Below, one piece after another: positions 36,392 to 49,735 of a DNA stretch of 64,000 bases. The translations under genes were made by a program, and so were the position numbers. Origin of the DNA: Ascaris suum. Taxonomy: Eukaryota; Nematoda; Chromadorea; Rhabditida; Ascarididae. Positions within the stretch are counted from its first letter, which is position 1. Every line of letters begins with the position of its first letter. The stretch covers positions 8,283,001 to 8,347,000 of the forward strand of contig CM024188.1 in the NCBI GenBank assembly GCA_013433145.1, given 5' to 3'. The notes beneath the pieces were generated by a model, which made no database searches, was not told where the DNA came from, and saw nothing but the letters and a program-made list of their open reading frames with translations.

Positions 36392-39300
36392 GTGATGTAG
36401 CTACAGAGCACTTTTAAATGAAAGTGCTGCAGTTTTGTGCATCAGCTCAAATAAACAGAATATAAAAACAGCAGCCAACATATGAATGGAAATTTGAAGT
36501 CACTTTCGCAGCAACTTTACTATAGAGGTTGTATCAAAAACTCAGTTCAGATATCACACATTGAGAACAAGCGATCCAAAAGAAACGTGTTCGTGGGAGG
36601 GACAGGAAGCAAAATGCTCGCACGACACAAGGCGATGGCACTTTGTTTGTTGTTAACATCACACCGTGCATATCATATCGATTAGGCTCAGCACGCTTCT
36701 TATTGTCAGGTATGTTGAGTGTCGTCGGCAGCGCTGTTCACAAGTATTTCGTGCTTACTATTGGTGTTGCTTCCTTATGAACCACCGTCTCATTAAATAT
36801 AATCGAGCCAGGTTAGATACGTGCAAAACTGTGTCAATTCACGTTGGAAGCCTACGTTCTATGGTTCACTGTATACCTGACGGACGACGTGTGATGACAG
36901 AAAAGTTCATTGCCAATCGTGAGCATCTAGCATCTGCTTGCCGACCCGGAACGGCTGAATCTCTGTATCACCGATGAGCTTGTCTGGCACCCCACAAAGC
37001 GTACTCTGTGGTGCATATTGCTCAACAACAAATTCTTTGAATGATTTCTTTCAGAATCACCACATGACCTAGACTATGTGCCGAAAAACTGAATCGTGCA
37101 ACTGCAACGACTCTGATAATGCATCGAAAGTGGGGAACAATTGATTCGCTAAATTATGTATGTCCTATTCACAACCAAAAACTGTAACTTTTCATAGAAA
37201 TAGGAAAATAGATTCTCCCAAAATATTCCACTACTTTTAAATCTTAATTTCTTGAGCTGTTGTGTCCACTGCTTTCAAAAAAGACTCGAAGAAATTTGAG
37301 GTAATCCAGCTTAACTTTGGGCAAAATCGTACCTTGTTAGAAGGAAGCTCCAACTTAAGTTGGTACTTCAGATCCCACATCTGTTGGGCATTCCCACACT
37401 TGTCATGACTACATGGTATGCATAGATACGAGGTGAATTTGCTCATGAAAATGTTATATAAGGAACGCTTCACGAAGTAGCACCTTTCGTTCGTAGCCTC
37501 TGACAATGATAGATGACGTCAGCACATGAAATGGTATGCGCTTTTTAAGAGAAGTTGAACAACGCCATATAGAAGCCGTTAGAGACAAAAAGTTTTGAAG
37601 AAACATTCAACACAACGCTCTTGCTGTACAGAACATCTGCTACGGAACGGCATGCGTTCTATGAAATTAAGAGACCTCACACAGCAGCAATCCTATGTCT
37701 GTTTAACATTTTTGCTTGCTCCCCTTTCATGTCGGAGGAGCTTTCACGGTAATCCCAAAACCCAGTATTCATAAAAAATCTGGTACATTTTTCGATAATC
37801 ATGTTTCACATAGACAAGAGCATCAAATCTTAAAATGACGTTAGCAAAGGGAGCTTACTATTACAGAAAAACGCAATTAAAATATGAGATCAGGCTGCTA
37901 TTGTCGACTCGCTTTGCATTTTTCAAACACAGCGTCAGATTAGGTCATGAGGTGCTGAAAAGCGAAGGCTATTTTCCTTTCATCTCCTTAACTTACCTAG
38001 CCTAGTCTTACAATTAACTGGATGATAGTTTGCTGAGTCTTCTGCGTTTCCGAGGCTTCTTCCACCACTTTCTCCTTTCTGCTGTCCAATACGTAAGGAT
38101 GTAAACGCTCTGAGAAGAAGAGTCAGGGAACTGATAAATAATAAGATTGCTCAGTTTATTCAAAGACTTTCACATTTTGTCGTCCTCTGCCGTTAGTTGA
38201 TGTTTGGAAGCGTCATTTTCGCAGTTTCTGAAGCGTTCGTTATGCTCATTAAGTAAAATGGCTGAGACTTGATGCTAGTCAATTGGTGCACTATGTGCGA
38301 GAAAGGCCAGCGCATTGTGCTGTTATGATTGCAGTCTCTGAAAGCTGCCCTCTCGTTAAGTATTGCGCCTCTTTATTTGCTGCTCCAGAAACAATACATT
38401 TCAGTTTAGAATACAACGCACTAACGACTTTTTGACAACCGTTTTTTTAACTTCCCATTTACCATTGAGTTAAGTGGTTTTTGTTGTGGATTACTGAGAG
38501 GTATGGAATACTGATATTTTGCTTAACTACGCAGGCAGGGGTTACTTCATTTATAACTTGATTGCTGCGCTTCTCTTCTCTATAGATGTGACCACTCGCT
38601 GTAGCAGAGGTTCCTCCATTTCTATTCCATTTTCGAGTCGAGGATGCTCAAAGAAGCCCAAGATTTTCTCCAAATGATGCGAGAAACATGCAAAAAAGCT
38701 TTTGCGTTTACGATGGATTGACCTCGACTCCTGCATGTTCTCTTCTGACGCCCGCGTTCTATCCACCCTCTCCGTATTACGAAATGACTCGTTGCAGTTA
38801 CGGGAGAGGAGTGCAATTTCGTTCCCATAAATCCTTCGGAAGCGAAAATCGGATACAAATGGTTCCTGCCTCTGCAATGAATGTCCTTGTTGCGTTGCAG
38901 GACTATACAATGTTTTCGTGTGCTTTTGCATTGGTAGCATTTGTTAAGGCTCTGTTCGCTTGTCCGTCCGCACATGTTAGTCTCCAGATTTAGTTCATTG
39001 AGTGGAGATTTATAGGATGAGTAAGAAGGAATACGCTATGTTCGAATTCCAAAAACCACCTTTCTTATTGGCCGGCCTCGCCGTCTTACGACTCCCAAAT
39101 CCCTCCTCGACCCAGTCACGTAAATTCTGCAGGTTGAGATCCGACTCTTCTCTGGGGCACACGCCCTTTCATTGCATCTGTAACTATCGACTTGATAGCA
39201 GTGATACCAAAAGCAACAAAAATTTTCAAATTACAGCAAATTTTTCAAAATCGGATAATGCAAAGGACCTCAACAGCCAAACAGCGACACATATATCTCG

Positions 39301-39873
39301 ACGTCTGGCAGAGAAGCAATAAAATCAACAGCCTCCTTCGGGTGCAGGCAGGACGAACGCCAAATGGCCATTCCCGGAGGGTATCAAACAGACGAATAGC
39401 TGTTGCAGCTTAAAATCTACACGTGATTTCTAATTTAAGTCAGCCAAATTGCATTGCAGAAACACATATGCGACAGCTGGAAGGTGGTGAAGAAGGCAGA
39501 GAGATGCTTTTTTATGTCGATATTAGCGACACTACAAAATATTAGCAGAGATGTTGGCATAGGCCGGCTCACCTTAAGAACTTCAACGCGACCGTACTTA
39601 CTCAGCGTGTAGCTGTTCACCGTTGTTTCCACTGGAATTTTTGGGTGAAGCTCTGAGAAAAAAGGTACCCCTTACAAGGCGCAGAAAGCAGCATTTCCCT
39701 TTCGGTTACTGCTGTCGATTCATGAAAAAGCAGCACCAATAAGCAGCAATAATCCACTTGAAGCAATGAGTATCTCAAATTCAACAACGCCAGGAATATT
39801 GTATTCAAAACACGTCGGAAAGAATATTCCACTAGATATTCCCGATTCACAGCAAAGTCGATTCTTCTCTCAG
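36392..39873. other. Probable intron with one multi-frame open region
   Basis: If 36,275 and 39,874 are neighbouring exons this is an intron. At 38,551-38,993 three frames (two minus, one plus) stay open for more than 100 codons. The minus frame RNTERVDRTRASEENMQES looks charged and protein-like, but none has decisive splice borders. A GC-richer block at about 39,040-39,190 resembles a dispersed repeat fragment. Nothing else was recognised. Confidence 0.4.
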
Positions 39874-39960
39874 CGCGGTTTTCTTGCTGCCTCACAGTTC
39901 GACGATAATATCGAAAAAATTTCTTGCCTCGCGGTCGATTCCCTCAGCTCGGCTGATCCC
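39874..39960 (+). CDS. Exon of the large plus-strand gene
   Basis: Bounded by attcttctctcag and CCC|gtaact, 29 codons in phase 0: RGFLAASQFDDNIEKISCLA followed by VDSLSSADP. Both splice motifs are good and the phases match the exons at 36,391 and 41,928. The frame is also open on both sides (39,766-40,173), so an extended exon is possible. The product is unknown; the segment is polar and probably links helices. Confidence 0.55.
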
Positions 39961-41927
39961 GTAACTGAATTGGAAAAAGTTTCGCTTCTTCGACTGTTTT
40001 CTTTTTTCAGAATTCGACCTGATTTCAAGCTCTTGTCTCAATTTCTATCTCTCAGCGTTTTCATATCCATTGATACATGCGTCATTCCTTCTACTACGAA
40101 TCATTCAAGCTACTGCGTTGACATTCACCAACTTTCAAGTGGCATATCAGCCAGCACTTATGTTCGGCTTTGAGTATTTTTATTTTTGCCTCCACGGTTA
40201 CTTCTGATGAATGAAACTTCACCGTTGGAGGTAAATAGGAGAGCGCTCCTGTTCAGGGGCTAAGAATGCATCTCATTTTTGGAACGTTGCCCGAAGCTTC
40301 AATCATAACTTTCGTTGTAACGCGGTGATAGCTACGAGCTTCACGTTTTTAAGCGTGTCAGGAAGTGCTACTCAAATTTTCGAACGCTCTTTCAGAAGAT
40401 GTCCTGAGCGTCACTCATTGAACTACTGAACTATTTCGCAGCAAGCACATCTTATTTGCTATTGTCTGGGAAATGCATTCCTATTGGTTTTTTATTTGTG
40501 AAGATTCGGCCCATTGTAAAGGAGGGAGACGAGTAAAAATCATGAAGTGTTGAAGAGGGGTAAAAATTTCGGTTAGGAGGGACAGAGCTGTTTCATGGTA
40601 AGGTAGATAGCGAGAAGTCCCATCTCTACGCAGCATTACGTTGTGGAATTGAAAGTTGAGTGCTGAAGATAGATTCCATCTCAATACAGCCATTAACCGA
40701 AAATCGCATTAACTAGAAAACGACTGGAGCTTGCTGTGAGGTGGAAGAAACGGACGTATTCGCTTATGAAAAATCCATAAAGATTTAAGCAAGCCGCTAG
40801 CCAGAAAGAAAGATGGATGTGATGTAAAGTGGGTAGGAGAGGACCCAGTTTGGTAAGGGCTGTGTGCCTGATATTTGCAAAAGATTTTAGTGGACGACAA
40901 ACAGGAAGGAAATCTTGCATAGCTCGGTGTAAACAAAGAAGCGTTTGAACTTAAAGAAGCTATGTGCCTGGATGAGTCGTCATTCCTACGAGGAGTTAAG
41001 GATGCAGTTTTAGCTGTATGAAATGGTGATTGCTGCTCTGCTGCTGAGGCAATTGGTGTTCGCTATGCAAGTCGACGGTGAATACGAATCCAGCTAACGA
41101 CGCTCTTACCCCATAGTGTGCTATTCAACGGACACTAGAACATTTATCAAAGAAGCATTTCGCTGCGAGTGCGTCAGCGATTGAGAAGCGTCTGCACATG
41201 CTTAATTGTGCGCATTCACAATGAACGAGGGCACTTGTATTTCTGAAGCGGTGTAGTAATTTGATTGCGCATAGCCGACGAACATTTCACCATGCCCTTA
41301 CACTGCCACACTCCTCGCAATTCAAGTACAGATTCATTTTCGTTTTAGCACTGCCCATATATCATATTTCACGACAAATATTGTGTGTTGCTGAATAGTT
41401 CGCATTGCTATCGTTATTACTTTGAGTTCGAAATCTTCTTGTAGGTGCGTCTCTGAGCTGGAGTCAGTATAGCCGTTTAGAAACGATACCTATTTGTCAT
41501 TGTTCAACAAGTGATCGCTGCTCGCTGGATGACCGCAGTGAGGGCCTTTGTCTGTGGGGATATTCAAATGAGCTACGTCGACGAGAGCGAGGCGCTCATT
41601 ATGTGTCCACTATGGCGTATTCAATTACGGTCTATCCCTCCGCAGCAACTGCTAGTGCGTCTACGAGCCATCCAAACGTTTGCCAAACATTTATTCGTTG
41701 TTGTCAATAAGTAGTAACTTTTCGGGGCTGTGTTTAACTATGAATAAGCAGCGATCACCACTGCCATAAACAAGTGCAAGAAATTTAAGCTTCCGAGCGG
41801 TGCAGATTTCACCCATTCATGTTGCCGACAGTTTTCTAAAACGTTGGTCTATGTGGAAACGTATTGGATCAAGGTGTCGCCCATTGTCCTATTATTCAAT
41901 CGCATAATACGACAGCTTATTTTTTAG

Positions 41928-42162
41928 GCACAAAACGAGTCCTCTCATACTTTGAAAGCAACCACCGAGGCGCTTTTAGACGCTATTTCACAAACTCCGG
42001 TTCGAAGAAATATACATTTGCGCGTGATTTCTGCTTTCAGTTTCATCAAAATTCTCAGTAACGATCAAGGAAAACTGTTGTTACAAAATTTATTAACTAA
42101 AGTCCGTTCTGAAGAAAATCTCCTAAGGAGGGCTTCTGCTATATTCTTCCCTCTCATGATAG
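41928..42162 (+). CDS. Exon of the large plus-strand gene (helical region)
   Basis: After cttattttttag the phase-0 frame reads AQNESSHTLKATTEALLDAI, then RRNIHLRVISAFSFIKIL, LLLQNLLTKVRSEENLLRR and ASAIFFPLMI. It leaves at ATAG|gttctg in phase 1. The alternating Leu/Ile with basic residues is typical of stacked helices of the HEAT/ARM type, although no specific repeat consensus could be confirmed. If the donor is not used, the frame runs on to TAG at 42,192. Exit phase 1 fits both the exon at 43,156 and that at 49,655. Confidence 0.55.
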
Positions 42163-42706
42163 GTTCTGTTTTGAGGTTGCTTCAGGCGTCATAGGAGGTA
42201 CAACTCGGGACGTAGGAAGATTAGTCCAACTGTGTGCTGCTCATGCGGAGGGCTTCATGCGCTCGAAAAAGATTATCGTTCTTGCTTCATTTCGTGCTCA
42301 TTATGTCACTTACTTATTTGTTCACACTTGTGCCTTTAGAAGTTGTCGCTATGTGATTCAAACTCCATATGCTGCTAAATTTGTCCTTTCGGTAATATCA
42401 GTGAAAATTTCTCATCAGGCTTTTCGTGTTTCATCTGTTCGCAATTTTTCTGCTGCTCTATTTTTACGATATTTGAAACGCTGAGCTTACTAAACCTGGA
42501 AACTTCTTTTTTTTGTACACCATTCGGAGAGTTTGTTGGACTTTTGCCACAGGATTTTGTAAAACATGACATCCATTTTTCTTCACTGCTAGCACTTCAT
42601 CTTCTCCTAATGTGACGTCTTGTGAGGCAGGCAGCTAATATTGTGGAGATAGTTTCTGGCGGTAACTAACCGAAGGTAAGAACGATAGATGAATATCTGG
42701 CATTCA

Positions 42707-43097
42707 GAAAGGTTACGTCTGACGACGTACACCTTGAGGGTGGGTTGCCCATGCAAATGAACTCATTAGGTAGATTCCCATGAGGAAAAGGTGGGGGCAA
42801 TCTGAGGAGGGCTTGTCAAGTTTTAGAGGAGGGCATATTGTTAAATTCGATGCCATATGGCATGGCTTGCGCCCACTTTTCAAGTTAGAAGGCTTAGTCG
42901 AGTATTCCCCATGAGCTGATGGCTCATCAACGCTCTCATTTTCTAATATTTTTTCCGCCGTTTCTACGAAAAAAATTGGATGCGCTGGCGTACAAGTCTT
43001 AGCCCATCCATCATATCCTTGAATGCCTCGATAACCGTCCACTACTTCTTCCATTGTCTGGGCAGCGTCATTCCAAGAAAAAAATCTGTGCGGAATA
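42707..43097 (-). CDS. Candidate minus-strand exon opposite the large gene
   Basis: From attccgcacag the minus strand is open for about 125 codons to the stop at 42,713-42,715: FFSWNDAAQTMEEVVDGYR, then GIQGYDGWAKTCTPAHPIFF, KILENESVDEPSAHGEYS, and on to THPQGVRRQT. A donor CAAG|gtgtac lies just before the stop. The sequence looks protein-like with several Cys. It has no recognised motif and lies in a presumed intron of the plus-strand gene. It may be a nested gene, a pseudogene or a transposon piece. The start coordinate is approximate. Confidence 0.35.
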
Positions 43098-43155
43098 AGG
43101 AATTTTTAATAAAACATCATCAATTTTTTTAACTTTAGCAAGACTAGTTTTTCAG

Positions 43156-43287
43156 TGATGAGGATTATCTCTCGCGTAGGTGCGAGGAACCTGATCACAA
43201 GAGTGTCTGTGTGGGCAGAAAATGTTGAAATTAAACAGACCTACCCTTCGTCAAAGTGGACCGTTCAAGACTTTGGAAAATTTCCAG
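43156..43287 (+). CDS. Exon candidate of the large plus-strand gene
   Basis: A strong acceptor (ctagtttttcag) and a good donor (CCAG|gtgatc) bracket 132 bases. In phase 1 it reads MRIISRVGARNLITRVSVWA, then EIKQTYPSSKWTVQDFGKFP. Entry and exit in phase 1 agree with 42,162 upstream and with 43,977 or 49,655 downstream. A second frame (phase 2, DEDYLSRRCEEPDHKSVC) is open only for 24 codons and would need the internal donor CGC|gtaggt. The first reading is preferred because it spans the whole exon. Confidence 0.5.
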
Positions 43288-43976
43288 GTGATCTGTTAGG
43301 ATGTGTTAGAGCAAGTAAGGGGCCTCCATGCCTAACAGTAACCTATTTATCATTTATTTTTGAATTCAACGGGCTAATTTTGGCATCTTGTTGCCTCGAT
43401 GTATAGGTGGCTTGCCGCCTCGTAGCACTCTAGTCGTCCTGCTCTCTTCACTGGTCAGCAATGTGCCCATCAGCATAAGCATGCGGTCCACTCAATGTGT
43501 ATTTCGGCATGTTCCATGGACGGCTTCCTCAATCTGCCAGTCTTATCGCAAATTAGAATGCTGTTTGCGGAAAAGAATTTTCACGTATCACCAACCTCTC
43601 TGACTGTTATCATCATCTTTAGCATCATATCATTTTCGTTACTTGTAAGTTCTTTGCATGCACTTTTGTTTTTCCTTTATTCGAAGAAATATTGATTCCA
43701 AATCTTTCGATAGTTCAATTTTTGCTCATAGCGTAACTGATTAAACGCGATTTTATGCCTGTTGCAGCATTCATGCATTTAACGAAAAAGTTGATTTCAA
43801 TGAAACAGACATTCTGGTTTTGAAGTCAGGCGTTTCTTGATGTTTCTGCTTTCTTAGATGGCAGTGACCGGATAACGCAATCAAATTTGCGCAACACTTT
43901 GCACCGAAACTGCAACGATCAGTTTGTAGTACAAGAAAAAACAAAAAAAAGTACAAGCATTAGATGATAATTGTAG

Positions 43977-44062
43977 ATACGGACAGAAACTATCACAGAG
44001 GTGTACAGTTGCCAGGCATAAACGCTGCAAACATTCGAGTTCCTGGATCGCCTAATCTGTGC
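43977..44062 (+). CDS. Optional exon candidate of the large plus-strand gene
   Basis: From gatgataattgtag to TGC|gtaaat the phase-1 frame reads TDRNYHRGVQLPGINAANIR and VPGSPNLC. Entry phase 1 fits the donor at 43,287. Exit phase 0 does not fit 49,655 (phase 1), so a further exon would be required, or this is a chance reading. The Gly/Pro/Asn content differs from its helical neighbours. Confidence 0.3.
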
Positions 44063-47000
44063 GTAAATTCGGTACCAGTATTTTCATCACTATTAGCGCA
44101 TATGAGGTGCGCCATATTTGTTAATGCGATCTTGCTTATAAAACTAAACTTATTTTTACAATCCACCGAGATCTGTGAGTGGGTGATTGACTTATAGGGT
44201 CTCAGTAAATGTTTATTTTGGAGGCCATTCGAATTTCTTTGTCACCCTACTCATCGCATTTTCATTTGTTTTGCAATTCATCTCACTCATTTAGTTAATC
44301 CACCACCGCATATCAAGTGGAAATACTATAGGCTCAATATCTTCTTCAGTACTGTTGGTATTTTGGCATGCTTGTTGTTTATATCTGTTGAACTGCTGGC
44401 TGTCAAGTAATTCAAGTTTATTCATTGCTTGTGGAAACCATTTTTCAACATGAATTGACATTCTGCTGGCAGGCAGTTTCATTCTGCAGGGGATACTCGT
44501 CTTCGTCTTCTGTATACATCTATCCAAATTTTCGTTTGAAACGACCAGATTTTCCGCCTTTGGTGATCTTTGTCACTCATGTGTCTGCCCCTTTTTCGCT
44601 GTTGGATGTGCTCTAGGGAAGAGGTGGTCTCGTTGAACGCAGTGCAGGCAGCGATGCGTTAAAAACGCTGATTTAAGACGTGTTCTGCTCACACACCGAG
44701 AGTTGCCTTCGCAACAAAGCTTGCGCGGCTCACACAACAACGAATCAATCCACACATGTCCTCCTCATCTCTTCATCCGATGTAGTACAGCTGCGGTCGT
44801 GTAAATGCATAAATTACTATGAAAATAGCAATGACTGAAGAAAGGATTTTGACTTTAGCGATCCGTGATACTACTACAAACCTTGCTGCAAACTGCTGAA
44901 GAACTCATAATTCATTTGTACTTGAATTTCTCGCGTATCTGCTTTGTTTGATTTTACATGGTTGGATAAAAATGTAAATCACTGCTTTCTCTTCACTCTC
45001 TGACTGATACGAAATTATTCAGAAATGCACAGCTTTATGGGCTCTTTCTAGGCTCGCTTTTCCATATCGCGAAAACTACGGCGCCTCTAGATTTGGATAT
45101 AGTGAGCCAAACGATTGAACAAAGCCCTAGCCTACATTCGATAAAAACAGTTTGTATAATTTCTGAAGTAATTATACGGCTCGTTCATCTACATCACTGA
45201 TATCTAATGCTGAGGACAGCGGCATCTTGAGCGGCGAGCGCACTCGTTTTTTCTCTTCTTTCGTATTCCCCTTTGCCACAGCTCTGCAGCCTATTTTTCA
45301 AAAGATTCTTGACTCTTATGATTACGACCCTCTGTTCACATCTTTTTGTTCTATTATGTCGTCCTACGTGCGCTGAATATTATATCAAAAAATTAACCAC
45401 TCATACTGATGTGTGCGCTGTGGATGTACGTAAAGAATTCTTCCGATGTAAATTAAAAATATACCTAATATGTTACGAAGAGGTTGTTTGGAAAGGTAAA
45501 AGAAAAGGCCACGCTTACATTTGATAGGTTTTTCGAAATGCGTCTGTAAATGGAGCCGCTTCGCCCAACAAATATTTTTGAATCGTTATGCCACTTTATT
45601 TACCAATTCATAAAAAATCTGTGCAAGTCGAAGAAAGCTATGTGATACGGACTCATCACGAATTCAGCTGCATCCGTTTAGCGCAGAGAGTAACGTTAAG
45701 GCGTTGAAACTCTCGGTGGTCATTACTAGCAATAAGCATATATTCTGCGCAAGACAATTTAATTGATAGCAACACTTTATATTGTTTTTGTGTTCTGAAC
45801 GCATAAATCGCTAATAAATTCTAATCGAGTGCAGCTAGTTCGAGTGCTGTAATAAAATCATCCAGGATTTGAATCGTACACTTCAGGTATCGTAAGTAGA
45901 TTATTATGGCTGACAGTGTTCCTGAACACAAGTGTCAAACCATAAATGATGATAAATTTTTTTGCGAACTGTTTAAATTTCCAATGGTCATTTTTGAGCC
46001 AAAACTGTCATTCAGTACAAAAATGTGAAACTTGAAACCGCAATACGGTAACTAAAAACCTATGTACAACAAAGATAACCGACAGGCAAATACAAATGAG
46101 GAATGTCTGTTTAAAACAGAAATATTTTTTTCTTTTCCGATAGTTATTTAACACTTTTCTTAAATAATACACTAATAATTATATCTTGAAGAAAAAGATG
46201 ATACTCTGTTAAAATACCTCTTCATCTATTTCCTCAGTATTTTTTATAGCAATAAGCGCTGAAAAATTGGGCGAATTATTAGCTTTGTATGTTTTCTGAA
46301 GACGATTTAGCGCTAGAAGTCGAAGTAGGGGTCGAAAACCACGTCGGTCCTATTAATATCCCATTCTATGCATCAGTAGCGGAGAGTGCAATATGCAAAT
46401 CTAAGCAATATATTATTCGATCCATTCATTTGATAGCATCGCCCGCACAAGCGAAATGATTGACGCATTTCTAGTGAGGAACTTTCATCTTTGTTTGCTT
46501 TCCAGCAGCTAGAATTCTCACTGATTCAATTCGGTGATCACATTTCCGTTATTAGTGGACATTAGGTATTTTACAATGAAGTATATGTCTAGGCTGTACT
46601 TGTACAAAACAGGCCAAAACTATATTCCTTTAATGGTGAATGAAACTCATCTGATAGCGGCTGTCTTAACCCAAATAGAGGCTCATTCTCATTTTCCATG
46701 TTATAGCAAATGAGGTTTGAAATAGATGCATCAGATGTGAACCTCTCAGACTTTCATCTATACTGCTGCATTTTCAAATACTCTACATAATCTGATACTT
46801 TTGGACAGATTTTGCATATGCGGATAAGAAAGTGGGAATCTCATCTGCTTCCCTTTTCTATTTAATGACAATAAACGATCATACAACAGCCTTCTGAGTG
46901 GTATTCAATTAGGTAAAGTTGATTTTCACATATTTAAGCTGATTTACGGTGATTCATCGCATTATTCTGGAGCTTACAATTCTAAGCGTCTGCTCCGCAT

Positions 47001-49654
47001 AATGATCTCCAACTTGTTGCTGTTCTGTCAGTCAATTTTTTATCTTCCACTGCAACATTGCTCGTGAATTCATTGTTGCATTTCGAGAAATTCTGCTAGT
47101 ATTGATGTATTACTGCAATGCATCTGAAATGCTTGAAGTACCCACTTTCCCCTCCCCTTTCCAGCTTGAATGATGCTTTGAAACGCTCCGATAATTTGAT
47201 GTCCTCTAGGAAGGATCTTTGTAACTAATCCTAGTTGCTGCCGTCAAGCATCCTTTCATTTGCCTACGAATTGCTTGTGAGCAGTGCGCAAATTCTACAC
47301 TTCTGAATGGAATTTGATGGCTTTTCAGCGTTTCGATATGAGGCGAATCTTGATAAGCTGATAGATGCATGTGAGATTCGATGTCGAAACCTGGCATAGA
47401 TATCAAGATAGCACGCAGTGAGGCTTTCGATAGGGGGCTGAAAGCACGACATTGAACAGCAACTGTGGCATTCTCTTGCAACGCACCCATTCCGATAGAC
47501 ACCAAAAGGAAATTTATCTGCTGCAATCGGAGCAGCCCATTTTGCAAGCGTACTTCCCATGGGGAAAGCTGGATCTATTAGGCCTAGCCATCTTTCATCT
47601 GCACTTCAGATCGCATGCATATCCTGAGTGCCTTTACGTGATTCGCATCTGAATCGCTCATTCAATGCTGCTTTCAGATTTCCTTATATCGGTAGCGGAC
47701 AATGCAAGAGCATTCATTCCTGAAATTTTTATCTGCCACCCACATATCAAAGAGCACTTTTTTGCATCCACAGTCCAAAAACATCTTGCTCATTCTTTTT
47801 GAAGTTGATGTGGCGCTTCCAGAAGCTTAGAAGGCCCACGCATACAGGTGAGGAGCTTTACGTTTGATGCGACTCGCCAGAAGTTTCTAATTATGTATGT
47901 GCACAAATCATACGAAATCGGAATTGTACAACTGCACTAAATCCTAATTTTTACAAAATTGGAAGAAATTGCGCGGTTTCAAAAATTCCTCGATCCAACA
48001 GAAAGGCCTTGAGAAGGCTATAAAGCAGGCCCCAAATATGTGCTTGCATCTCTGTATCGCTTTCTGTACGGTTGCAGAGCTCCTTTTCACTAGTGCACCT
48101 TAGTCTGTACTTGTAATGCTACGACAGCAAGCGATTTCATCTACTGCAATGCAAATCCTTTTGTACTCGATTTGAACCTCTCATAAGTAACAATTAGGTA
48201 ATCCTGGGATTGGAAGGTTTTTTTAAAAAACAATATTGCTTCAAGCCTTTGTGCTTCATAGAATGAGAATTATATTAATGCACAACTCTGCATTCTTTTT
48301 AGAAACATTTTTAAGCGATATGGCTCTCAGTGGCTTCCTGTGGGAATTGCAGTGCTCAGTCTTCATGGAGCTAAATATCGCTTTCCTTCTTTTTTTATAG
48401 CGCACTTCTCGTTGCTCAAGGTTTTTGACGCAGTACCTTATCGTCTTTTAAATCCCCTTTATCCTGACGTGCTGTTACTCTTCCTTTGTACCGGCAACTA
48501 GGATGCCAAAATCTAGCTCACCATTTAATGAATGCTAAAAGAGACAAATATTTAAAAAAATTTTGCGGCTTACGGCGCTGTTACACTTAGACATATACAT
48601 TCTTCAAGTCTTGCTTTGTAATGATTTTTACGATCAGTGAAACATTGCTTCACAGACTTTGTGAACAACGAAAACATCATCCCACATCATTAAGGCACCG
48701 ATTCCTTATAGCAGTGCAGTAACCGATCTATTCAGTCAGTCCCAAATAGCAGAACAAGCCTCACCTTTGCTTTTTAAAAATGTCGCACCACTGACAATAA
48801 ATATTAATGATACCTACCGAGTTTATTCTCATATCCTATAACTTACACGTCATACGAGCAAACGGTTCCATATTAACGGATGGCAACTTCACCGACACCG
48901 CCTACCACTGTGGTCACGCCCATGAAGGGCTTTGCGATTTATGCGAGCGCGCTGCTTAAGCTTGCCCCAGCACATCAAAACAATTTTAATTGGAAATATT
49001 TAAGCTACATTTTCGTTGTCTCATTTTCTAACCTCGTTTACTGTGAATATTCCAAAATTCTTCTGCCCTGAAGCCGCAGTTTTTAAGAGTTTGAAGCAGA
49101 AATGAAGTCGAGGAACTTTCGCCTCAGTGGAGATGTGTAGAGTAGTGGGAAAATCTGAGTATCAGCGGAAAATCTTTTCAATAGCGCGTTTTAGACTCTT
49201 GTTGTGTGGCTGATATATATCGGCTTTATATCCTCTGTCAGGTGTTAACTTCTGCTTAGTTTCCTATTTTATTTTATCTTCTCGTATAGCCGAGAAAACA
49301 AAGGCAGCGTTCACTGATACATACAATTCGCAGCGATAACGCTAGATATTTGATTAAAAGGAATGCTCGGTGTAAATACATACATCAATCTCATCGAGGG
49401 ATTAATCCATGAAAAGCGTGTGATTTTCAAACTGTAAAACGGATAAATGTACTTTGCCTAATACAAGAAGCTCCGCAATGATGAGGACTCGTTATGCTTA
49501 AGAATTGGAAAAAGATTAAACGCTGTTTTGAAACATTTGTCTCGTTTTACTATTGCAAGTTAGAGTTGTGCTCGCACTGTAGACAAAATCAATGGCTCGT
49601 TTACACTAGCCTTCAACACTTTATGCTATCACTGAGTACTGTTTGATGTTTCAG
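44063..49654. other. AT-rich stretch, probably a long intron
   Basis: No splice-bounded exon was supported. Overlapping ORFs of about 100-113 codons on the minus strand at 47,206-47,560 and one of 66 codons on plus at 47,452-47,652 have no motif and shadow one another. A GC-rich island at 48,880-48,990 is open in two plus frames (MATSPTPPTTVVTPMKGFA in one; TAYHCGHAHEGLCDLCERA in the other), but neither has a usable donor. It may be an orphan exon or a repeat fragment. Confidence 0.4.
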
Positions 49655-49735
49655 ATTTGCATGCCCGTATTTTGCTGTTATGCTCGGAGACGACGGACCG
49701 CATCGGAATCAAAGTCGCCCGATTCGCAATGCAGA
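49655..49735 (+). CDS. Exon of the large plus-strand gene
   Basis: A textbook acceptor (gtttgatgtttcag) and donor (CAGA|gtatgt) bracket 81 bases. In phase 1 it reads LHARILLLCSETTDRIGIK followed by VARFAMQ, and it exits in phase 1, matching exactly the acceptor at 50,235. The two other frames are also open over this short length but do not give a matching exit. The Leu-rich, charged pattern continues the helical character of the exon at 41,928. Confidence 0.6.

Noticed and set aside
42257..42484. Possible further LINE C-terminal fragment
   Set aside because: The 75-codon frame ends in RVSSVRNFSAALFLRYLKR, but the W-N and F-K-x-R-L motifs are absent.
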